A stretch of DNA of 64,000 bases from Phycisphaera sp. (GTDB lineage Bacteria > Planctomycetota > Phycisphaerae > Phycisphaerales > UBA1924): NCBI GenBank assembly GCA_020639255.1, contig JACKGZ010000003.1, forward strand, positions 186,001-250,000, read 5' to 3'. Below are positions 48,659 to 56,089 of this stretch, one piece after another (position 1 is the first letter of the stretch; each line of letters starts with the position of its first letter). The notes below the pieces were generated by a model. That model was not told the origin of the DNA. It saw only the letters and a program-made list of their open reading frames with translations, and did not search any database. The translations under genes and the position numbers were made by a program.

Positions 48659-49702
48659 CTATCTGGGCCGGATGCGGACGGGCTTCGAAGTTCCCAGCGA
48701 CTCCCGCTCGGCCTCGATCGTGCGCATCACGCGGGCAGCCTCGTCGATCGTGATGGGCGGTGAGGTGTCGCCCCGGGCGAGGGCCTCGACCATCGCCCGG
48801 ATCTGCATCTCCCAGCCCGAGAGCGGGGAGACGTCGATGGGGTGCGCATTGCCGTCCTTATAGAGGGTGAGTTGGTGCTCAGCGGACAGGTCGAACTCGA
48901 CGGAGGCTCTCTCGAAATCGACGCGGGCCCGCATGACGAAAGGGGCGGCGGGGTCGCGGTCCCAGCATCCCTCGGCGGTGACGTGCGCAGGGCCATCGTC
49001 GAATCGGTAGAGCGTGGTGATGTGCGAGTCGTCACCGAGCGAGGTGACCTCGGCGGGCGGGCCGAAGCAGAAGTGGACGAAGTCGGTGTCGTGGATGTGG
49101 AGGTCGAGGATCGCGCCGCCGGACTTTGAGATGTCCTTGTAGAAGCCGTCGGCCCAGGTGGGGGTGCTGCCCAGGCGTGTGAAGGCGGCCGAGCGGACGG
49201 CGCCGTATTGACGCGAGTCGATGGCGTTCTTGATCCAGGCCCACGCGGGCCAGAAACGCATGCACATGGCGGGCATGCAGAGCACGCCGTCGGCCTGCGC
49301 ACGCTGCGCGACGGGAAGCAGACGCTCGACCGCATCGAGCGTGAGGGCGACGGGCTTCTCGATGATGCAGTGCTTGCCGGCATTGAGCGCACGGATCGCG
49401 AAATCGACGTGCGTGGTCGTGTGGGTGCAGATGCTGACGAGGTCGATGGAGTCGTCGGCGAGCAGGTCTTCGAGATCGGTGTGCGTGCGCGTTGCGGACG
49501 GGTCGAAGAGCGGAGCAGCGTCGGCGCTCCCGAGATTGCCCGAGGCCTGTGCGGAAGGATCCAGACGGTTCGGGTCCGCGTCGCAGACGGCGGCGAGCGT
49601 CACGGGAAGCCCGTCCTGGGCGGCGTCGCGGTAGGCGCGGACATGCGTCTGGCCCATGAAGCCGAGCCCGACGACACCTGCGCGGATCGGATCGCTACTC
49701 AC
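48659..49702 (-). CDS. Gfo/Idh/MocA family oxidoreductase
   Basis: The 347-residue protein starts at GTG (49702), which overlaps the stop of the preceding TIM-barrel gene by GTGA. The N-terminal Rossmann motif GVVGLGFMGQTHV binds NAD(P), followed by the EKPVALT motif containing the conserved Lys, and the C-terminal domain has DLHIHDTDFVHF with the catalytic His/Asp. The family oxidises or reduces sugars, inositols and amino sugars. It lies inside the hut run, together with the TIM-barrel gene, and no histidine-pathway role is known for it. Substrate is unknown. Confidence 0.85.
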   Translation of the reverse strand: MSSDPIRAGVVGLGFMGQTHVRAYRDAAQDGLPVTLAAVCDADPNRLDPSAQASGNLGSADAAPLFDPSATRTHTDLEDLLADDSIDLVSICTHTTTHVDFAIRALNAGKHCIIEKPVALTLDAVERLLPVAQRAQADGVLCMPAMCMRFWPAWAWIKNAIDSRQYGAVRSAAFTRLGSTPTWADGFYKDISKSGGAILDLHIHDTDFVHFCFGPPAEVTSLGDDSHITTLYRFDDGPAHVTAEGCWDRDPAAPFVMRARVDFERASVEFDLSAEHQLTLYKDGNAHPIDVSPLSGWEMQIRAMVEALARGDTSPPITIDEAARVMRTIEAERESLGTSKPVRIRPR

Positions 49703-50520
49703 AGAGCGACCCCGATCGATTCGAGGTGCGCGAGCCCCGCGTGAATGTCGGCGGTTCGGTCCTCGCCCGCTTCGCGCTCGATACACATGTCGACTTCGAG
49801 CTGGGCGGACTTCACGCCGTCGAAGATCGCGGCCCAGTTCACGTCGCCCGAGCCGATCGGGACTTCCGATCCCCACTGGCCCGGTGTGGTCGTGCGAACG
49901 GCGTCCTTGAGGTGGATCTGTTTGACCCAGGGCGCGAGGGCTTTAAGCGATTCGACGGGGTCGCCCATGTCGTAGAGGATCATGTTGGCGGGGTCGAAGT
50001 TGACGCCGAGGCGGGGGAGTTTGAGTTCTTCGAGCAGTTCGCGGAGAGTCTCGGCGGACTCCTGCCCGGTTTCGAGGGCGGTGTCGATCTGGGCCTCGGC
50101 GAAGATGTCGTGGACCTGGCGGATGCGATCGATCATGACGCGGCGCAGCGGGTCGGCGGGGTCGTGGGGGAGGAAGCCCGCGTGGAAGGTGACAAGGTAT
50201 GCGCGGAAGTCGTGCACAAGCTCGGCGGCCCGCTTGACGGTGTCGAGGTTGGTGTCCCAGTGCTCGTCGGGGCGGAGCCCGCCGGTGAGTTTGATGGATT
50301 CGAGGGTGGAGTAGTCCTCGCCCTTGGTCTGAAGCATGGTGGAGAGGACCGCGATGCCGTGGTCTTCGAGTGTGCGCCGGGTTTCGGATGCGGACCATTT
50401 GCCATCGAGCATCGGGGAGAGTGCGAGTTGAACGGCGGCGAGGCCGCACTCGCTTACAACATCGGTGAGCCCTTCCGGGGAGTCGGGGCGGAGCGACCAG
50501 GAGCAGACGCCGATGGTCAT
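49699..50520 (-). CDS. Sugar phosphate isomerase/epimerase-like TIM barrel
   Basis: The 273-residue protein matches the xylose isomerase-like TIM barrel (AP endonuclease 2 superfamily). It begins TIGVCSWSLRP, has metal-ligand regions ALETGQESAETL, GVNFDPANMILYDMG and HLKDAVR, and IGSGDVNWAAIF near the end. Members isomerise or epimerise sugars and cyclitols. It overlaps the hutU stop and the Gfo/Idh start, so it is tightly coupled. The two genes look like a small sugar or inositol-type catabolic unit placed within the hut genes. Confidence 0.82.
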   Translation of the reverse strand: MTIGVCSWSLRPDSPEGLTDVVSECGLAAVQLALSPMLDGKWSASETRRTLEDHGIAVLSTMLQTKGEDYSTLESIKLTGGLRPDEHWDTNLDTVKRAAELVHDFRAYLVTFHAGFLPHDPADPLRRVMIDRIRQVHDIFAEAQIDTALETGQESAETLRELLEELKLPRLGVNFDPANMILYDMGDPVESLKALAPWVKQIHLKDAVRTTTPGQWGSEVPIGSGDVNWAAIFDGVKSAQLEVDMCIEREAGEDRTADIHAGLAHLESIGVAL

Positions 50521-52280
50521 GGCTTCGTCCTCATTGGAATGTCAACGTGCTGATCATCGGCACACATATTGGCGGTGTCGTATCCCGCGTCGGCGTGACG
50601 GAAGATGCCCATCATGGGGTCGTTGCGGAGGACGCGGGCGAGTCGCTTGGCGGCTTCGGGTGAGCCGTCGGCGACAATGACCTGGCCTGCGTGCTGACTG
50701 AACCCGATGCCGACGCCTCCGCCGTGGTGGAAGCTGACCCAGCTTGCGCCGGATGCGACGTTGACCATTGCGTTGAGGAGTGCCCAGTCGCTGATGGCGT
50801 CGGAGCCGTCGAGCATGCCTTCGGTCTCACGGTTAGGGCTGGCGACCGAGCCGCAATCGAGGTGATCGCGCCCGATGACGATGGGGGCGGAGAGTTCGCC
50901 CGAGGCGACCATTTCGTTGAACTTGAGGCCGGCCTTGTCGCGTTCACCGAGCCCGAACCAGCAGATGCGGGAGGGGAGTCCCTGCCAGCCGAAGCGGGGC
51001 TGGCAGATGTCGTAATCGCCTGCGAGCAGAGCGTCGGGGTTCAGGTGACACCCAAGGAGCCAGCGGTGGAGACGCTCGGCGAACGGGCCCGAGTCCTTGG
51101 GGAAGAGTTTGAGCAGGGCGTGGTCGGTCTTGTAGATGTCGGTCGGATCGCCCGAGAGCGCGACCCATCGGAAGGGGCCTCGACCGACGCAGAATTGTTC
51201 GCGGATGTAGGCGGGGACGAAGCCGGGGAAGGCGAAGGCATCGGCGAAGCCGTTGTCCTTGGCGCGCTGACGGATGTTGTTGCCGTAGTCGAAGGTGATC
51301 GCGCCGCGGTTCTGGAGCTGAACCATCGCTCGCACGTGGCGGACCATCGAGGCGAGTGAGCGTTCCTGGTAGTCGGCCGGGTCGTCGGCACGGGCCCTGG
51401 CGGCTTCCTCGAAGGAGTACTCGACGGGTACATAGCCCTCGAGCGGGTCGTGGGCGGAGGTCTGGTCGGTCAGGACATCGGGGGTGATGTCGCGCTCGAG
51501 CAGACGCTCGAGGAGTTCGACGGCGTTGGCATGAACGCCGACTGAGACGGCCTTGCCTTCTTTGCTGAGTTCAAGGGCCCGGTCGATGGCGTTGTCGAGG
51601 CCCTCGACGATTTCGTCGAGGTAGCGGTCGTCAAGTCGGCGTTTGAGGCGTGTGAGATCGACGTCGGCGATGAGGCAGGTGCCCTCGGCAAGGGTGACGG
51701 CGAGGGGTTGTGCGCCGCCCATCCCGCCGCAGCCGGCGGTGACGCAGAGCTTGCCCTTGAGTGAGCCGCCGAAGTCGGCGCGGCCGCACTCGGCGAAGGT
51801 CTCGTAGGTGCCCTGGAGGATGCCCTGCGTCCCGATGTAGATCCACGAGCCTGCGGTCATCTGCCCGAACATCATGAGGCCCTTGGCCTCGTAGTCGTCG
51901 AACTGCTGCTGTGTGGCCCAGTGGGGGACGATGTTGCTGTTGGCGATGAGAACGCGTGGGGCGTCGGTGTGCGTGCGCACGACGCCGACGGGCTTGCCGG
52001 ACTGAACGAGGAGGGTCTGGTCGGGTTCGATGCGTTTGAGTGTTTCAACGATCGAATCGAACGCGGCCCATGAGCGTGCGGCTCGGCCGCGTCCGCCGTA
52101 GACGACGAGGGCGTCGGGGTGCTCGGCGACCTCGGGGTCGAGGTTGTTCATGAGCATGCGCATGGCGGCCTCGGCCTGCCAGGACTTGCACGAGAGCGTT
52201 GTGCCCCGCGGTGCTCGGACGGGCCGGGCATCTTTAGAGAAATCGAAGGGTGCGGATTTCGCATGATTCGTGATTGGCAT
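50517..52280 (-). CDS. hutU: Urocanate hydratase
   Basis: The 587-residue enzyme hydrates urocanate to 4-imidazolone-5-propionate using tightly bound NAD. Seen are YGGRGRAARSW near the N-terminus, GKLCVTAGCGGMGGAQPLA (NAD-binding), MVRHVRAMVQLQNRG, FDYGNNIRQRAKDNG and SFHHGGGVGIGFSQH. Length is slightly above the usual 555 residues, mostly at the N-terminus. It is the first gene of the run hutU, TIM barrel, Gfo/Idh, hutG, hutI, map, trpA. A GGAG lies nine bases before the ATG. Confidence 0.96.
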   Translation of the reverse strand: MPITNHAKSAPFDFSKDARPVRAPRGTTLSCKSWQAEAAMRMLMNNLDPEVAEHPDALVVYGGRGRAARSWAAFDSIVETLKRIEPDQTLLVQSGKPVGVVRTHTDAPRVLIANSNIVPHWATQQQFDDYEAKGLMMFGQMTAGSWIYIGTQGILQGTYETFAECGRADFGGSLKGKLCVTAGCGGMGGAQPLAVTLAEGTCLIADVDLTRLKRRLDDRYLDEIVEGLDNAIDRALELSKEGKAVSVGVHANAVELLERLLERDITPDVLTDQTSAHDPLEGYVPVEYSFEEAARARADDPADYQERSLASMVRHVRAMVQLQNRGAITFDYGNNIRQRAKDNGFADAFAFPGFVPAYIREQFCVGRGPFRWVALSGDPTDIYKTDHALLKLFPKDSGPFAERLHRWLLGCHLNPDALLAGDYDICQPRFGWQGLPSRICWFGLGERDKAGLKFNEMVASGELSAPIVIGRDHLDCGSVASPNRETEGMLDGSDAISDWALLNAMVNVASGASWVSFHHGGGVGIGFSQHAGQVIVADGSPEAAKRLARVLRNDPMMGIFRHADAGYDTANMCADDQHVDIPMRTKP

Positions 52281-52406
52281 GTCCCGGCTCCATATACTGA
52301 CAAAAGCCTATGCCGAGCCCGGATGCGGTGCCCCCGGAGGTGTCGTTCTTCGGGGCGTTCGGCCCAGGGGCGAGATTTGTTCGAGTCTTCTCAGGGGAGC
52401 TTATCG

Positions 52407-54539
52407 ATGCGATTGATTCGATCACCGAAGTTGTGGGTTTCCTCGGTGGCGGCTGTAGCCAGCCTGATTGCTTTGCATGTTGCAGCACAAGATGACGATG
52501 TCGTCGTCGATCTCCGATTTGCCGGATTGGCCAATGTCCAGCCGCACGCGAAGGACGCAGCAGCGCATCGAGCACTCATGATGCTGGGTGGGCGGCTCGC
52601 GGAGATTCCGAGCGAGACGGGTGGCCCCGACGAAGCACGGGTGGGGATCGAACTCGTCTGGGATTTCTTGCGTGGTGCGCATGCGATTCGGATCGATCGG
52701 ATACAGAATGCACCGGGTGTCAGCTTTGCGATGACTTTGTCGCCGAGTGCGCCGATGAGTGGCGAATCATATTTGGAGTCACTCGTACAGTTCGTTGAGC
52801 ACGCGGGTGGACCGATCCGCGAAGCGCCGGACGGTGACGGGTATCTCATTTCGACGCCTATCGGGGATGCCACACTCGAATCATCAGATGTGCTTGGAAG
52901 GTCATCCGTTGTTGTACGGCTTGGAGCGGAAGAACCGGCGCAGCCGAGTCCCATGAATTACTCGCTACCGCGGAACGCGACGCCATTGCTTTCGGGAAAG
53001 ATCCATCTCCAGCGGATCGGCCAGTTCATTCTCCAGATCATGGAAGAAGAAGAGCCGGATATGGCCGAAGCCATCGCGGACTTCCGCTGGATCGCCGAGG
53101 AGGCACCCCTCCTGGACTTCGCGTATGGAACGGCTGACGGTCAGCAGATCATCGCGAGCCGGATGCACGACTCGAAGGCGTGGCTGACGAAGCTAGGCAT
53201 GGATCCGAGTCATACGTTCACGCGTGAGCAGTTTGCGGATATCCCGCAGGATGCCACCATCGTCTCGGCATTCCCCTTCGAGCTCGACTTTGTGCTCAAT
53301 CTGATCGACAGGGCCGCCGAGCAGCAGGGTGAGGATCCGTTCGGTGAAGCCGAAGAATTTCTCGGGTTCGATGTGCGTGGCGACGTGCTTGAGAACATCG
53401 GGCCCAGGATGATGTACTACCAGTCGGACTCGACGGGCGGCGGAGGGCTGCTCTCGGCGGTTCTGATTGCGGAGTTGCGTGATCCTGCACGTCTGGAAAG
53501 GGTGCATGCCGATCTCGTCGAGCGGTTCAACGACTTCGCAGGCGAACAGGCGAGAGGGTATGTTCGCATCCGTCCGTGGGAGGGCGCAGGTCATGCAATC
53601 TTCTCGCTGGCAACACCCGGACTTCCGGTGCCGTTCGAGCCGTCGTGGGCGATCGTGGACAACAGGCTGGTCGTGGCCGGCTCGCCGGTGGGGATCGTCG
53701 CGGCGATCAATGCGATCGCAGACGAAGGAGTCTCACTCAACGACAACTCCAAGTTTGCCAAGGCAATTCTAAACTACTTGCCTGAAAGTGGAGCCGCCTC
53801 GGTGACGTTTAGTGATACCGAGCGGTTTGCGAAACTCGGGTATGGCGGAACGAATCTTCTCCTATCCGGTCTGGCGAATGCGGTTCGTTCACCGATTGAT
53901 CCCGGCCGTGATGCGGGGGTGCTCATGCCAGAGTTTGGCGCATTCGCGAGCGGCATCAGTCCGATGGGGGCGATCGAGTATTGGGACGATGACGACTACG
54001 TTGCGGTGATGCGCACCGACGGGTCCACGGTGGTTGAGGTCGCGGAGATGCTGGGACAGTTTGGTGGCGGGCAGGCCGTAGCGGCCATGGTTGCGATGCA
54101 GGTCGGCGTGGCGCTCCCAGCACTCAGCAAAGCCCGAGAATCGGCGAAGCAACTCAAGAGCGCGACACAAGTTCGCGGGCTCATTCAAGCGATCATCGTA
54201 TATTCCAACGACAATGACGGGAAGCTCCCGGTCTCCTATGACGAACTGATCAAGATCGGGTATATCTCTCCCGAGATGCTTGTTTCACCAGTTGGACCCG
54301 CATGGGACGGGCAAGGCGACGTTGTGATGCGAACTACGATAGACCCCGAGCTTGCTAACTCGTTCCGTGCGAACGTGGTGATGGCGATGGATCGGGCGGC
54401 GTACATCAACGGCGGGATCAACGTGCCTGTTGGCTTCGCGGACGGGCATGTCGAGCAACTCGCGCACTGGGAAGTTGATGAGCTGCTAAATGACAGCGGC
54501 AACGAAGGTGCCCGTGCCGATTTCAATCTTGGAGATTAG
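52407..54539 (+). CDS. Secreted protein with internal pseudopilin-like C-terminal segment
   Basis: The 710-residue protein starts at an ATG after GGGGAG and has a signal peptide (LWVSSVAAVASLIALHVAAQ). The body to about residue 560 resembles DUF3352-like secreted proteins (IVSAFPFELDFVLNLID, WAIVDNRLVVAGSP). After a hydrophobic segment at about 560 comes PALSKARESAKQLKSA and IVYSNDNDGKLPVSY (570-610), the hallmark of planctomycete type II secretion pseudopilins. These normally follow an N-terminal prepilin methylation motif, which is absent. A FADGHVEQL motif near 679 matches the H-X9-DG type end. Function is unknown, and it may use the pilin fold for assembly. It converges on hutH with a 17-base overlap. 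Confidence 0.7.
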   Translation: MRLIRSPKLWVSSVAAVASLIALHVAAQDDDVVVDLRFAGLANVQPHAKDAAAHRALMMLGGRLAEIPSETGGPDEARVGIELVWDFLRGAHAIRIDRIQNAPGVSFAMTLSPSAPMSGESYLESLVQFVEHAGGPIREAPDGDGYLISTPIGDATLESSDVLGRSSVVVRLGAEEPAQPSPMNYSLPRNATPLLSGKIHLQRIGQFILQIMEEEEPDMAEAIADFRWIAEEAPLLDFAYGTADGQQIIASRMHDSKAWLTKLGMDPSHTFTREQFADIPQDATIVSAFPFELDFVLNLIDRAAEQQGEDPFGEAEEFLGFDVRGDVLENIGPRMMYYQSDSTGGGGLLSAVLIAELRDPARLERVHADLVERFNDFAGEQARGYVRIRPWEGAGHAIFSLATPGLPVPFEPSWAIVDNRLVVAGSPVGIVAAINAIADEGVSLNDNSKFAKAILNYLPESGAASVTFSDTERFAKLGYGGTNLLLSGLANAVRSPIDPGRDAGVLMPEFGAFASGISPMGAIEYWDDDDYVAVMRTDGSTVVEVAEMLGQFGGGQAVAAMVAMQVGVALPALSKARESAKQLKSATQVRGLIQAIIVYSNDNDGKLPVSYDELIKIGYISPEMLVSPVGPAWDGQGDVVMRTTIDPELANSFRANVVMAMDRAAYINGGINVPVGFADGHVEQLAHWEVDELLNDSGNEGARADFNLGD

Positions 54540-56052
54540 GTTCAGTCAGGCCTGCGAAAGCGTCCGATCGAATGAGGTCCGTAATCTCGGCGATGTCCGG
54601 AGCGGGTGGGCGGTCGACTTCGAGTCGACCGACGCGGGATCGGATGAGTTCGTGCGCGCGTTCGAGCTTGTCGCCCGATTTGAGTGGGCGGTGATGCTCG
54701 ATCGCCTCGGCGGCGCAGAGCAATTCGATCGCGATGACGTGCTCGGCGAGTTCGATGACGCGTCTCGCTTTCGCGGCGGCACGCGGACCGAACGAGTTGT
54801 AGTCTTCAATCCCCGCACTTGTTGAAATGTTTGACACGGTCGCAGGCGTACAGAGGCCGATGATCTCGTTGCAGCACGCTGCAGCGGTGTACTGTGCGAT
54901 CATGAGGCCCGAGCTGAGTCCAGGTCTTGTAGCCAGATAAGGACTAAGGCCGGATTCTTTGTCATGTCCAGAAAGCATGAAGAAAACACGGCGCTCGGAC
55001 ATCCCCGCGAGATGGGCGATCGGGAGTGCGAGGTGATCGAGGGGGAGCGCTATCGGCATGCCGTGGAAGTTGCCGGCGGAGACGAGCTTGTCGCCTACGA
55101 GCAACGGGTTGTCGGTGACAGCGCCGAGTTCCTGGTTGGCTGCGTTGCGGACATAGTCGATCGCGCCGATTGCCGCCCCAATGACAGGCGCTTGGCAACG
55201 TAGTGAGTATGGATCTTGCACGCGAGGGTCGTTGATGCGGTGCGAGGGGAGGATCTGGCTGCCTGCGAGCAGATCACGGAGTTGCCGGGCTGCGAGCGTT
55301 ACTCCGGTGTGACAGCGAGCTTCCGCGACCGTCGGATCGAGAAAGCTATCTGTCGCCTTGCATGCGTCTATGGACATGGCACCTGCGACAAGTGCTGAAT
55401 GGAGGAGACGATCGCTATCCGCGATGGCAAGAGCGGCCTGCGCGGCCATGAGGTGAGTGCCGTTGATGAGTGCGAGGCCTTCTTTCGCTTCGAGCTGGAC
55501 AGGCTTTGCACCGACCTTCGACAATACATCTTCGGTTGGGATGACTTCACCAGAGTGGATGCATTTGCCCTCGCCGATGAATGCGAGCGCGAGATGAGCC
55601 AGTGGCGCAAGGTCGCCCGATGCGCCAACTGAGCCGATAGCCGGAATGGCAGGGCAAACGCCAGCGTTCAGAAAGGAGGCGATGCACTCGATAAGCTCAG
55701 GGCGCACACCGCTCAGGCCTCGTGAGAGTGAGGCTGCGAGTATCAGCATCATGCCGCGGACAGTTTCCTCAGGGAGGAAGTCGTCGACCCCCGCTGCATG
55801 AGAACGGATCAGATTGATCTGGAGTTCGCGGAGGTGATCGTCATCGACACGGTGGCGTGAGAGCGAACCGAAACCAGTATTGACGCCGTAGTGGGGATCG
55901 CCGTCGGTTGCGATTCGTTCGAGTTGCTTGCGAGCCGTGCTTATACGGGCGAGCATTGTCTGATCGAGCTGCACCGGTGCTTTGCCGCGAGCAGCGGCGG
56001 CGACCTCGTGAATCGTGAGTGGGGAGCCGTCGATCTTGATTGGGTTTGGCAT
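54523..56052 (-). CDS. hutH: Histidine ammonia-lyase
   Basis: The 509-residue enzyme deaminates histidine to urocanate, the first step of the pathway. The electrophilic MIO prosthetic group forms from A144-S145-G146 in GSVGASGDLAPLAH. The YGVNTGFG and SLRCQAPVIG motifs are also present. I start at MPNPIKIDG (56052), since the longer frame has no conserved part. It is separated from the rest of the hut run by the pseudopilin-like gene on the other strand and lies 37 bases after the kinase gene of pair 2. Confidence 0.95.
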   Translation of the reverse strand: MPNPIKIDGSPLTIHEVAAAARGKAPVQLDQTMLARISTARKQLERIATDGDPHYGVNTGFGSLSRHRVDDDHLRELQINLIRSHAAGVDDFLPEETVRGMMLILAASLSRGLSGVRPELIECIASFLNAGVCPAIPAIGSVGASGDLAPLAHLALAFIGEGKCIHSGEVIPTEDVLSKVGAKPVQLEAKEGLALINGTHLMAAQAALAIADSDRLLHSALVAGAMSIDACKATDSFLDPTVAEARCHTGVTLAARQLRDLLAGSQILPSHRINDPRVQDPYSLRCQAPVIGAAIGAIDYVRNAANQELGAVTDNPLLVGDKLVSAGNFHGMPIALPLDHLALPIAHLAGMSERRVFFMLSGHDKESGLSPYLATRPGLSSGLMIAQYTAAACCNEIIGLCTPATVSNISTSAGIEDYNSFGPRAAAKARRVIELAEHVIAIELLCAAEAIEHHRPLKSGDKLERAHELIRSRVGRLEVDRPPAPDIAEITDLIRSDAFAGLTEPNLQD

Positions 56053-56089
56053 ACTCAAGTGTCGCCCGCTCGGTCGGTCCGGGCAACGT

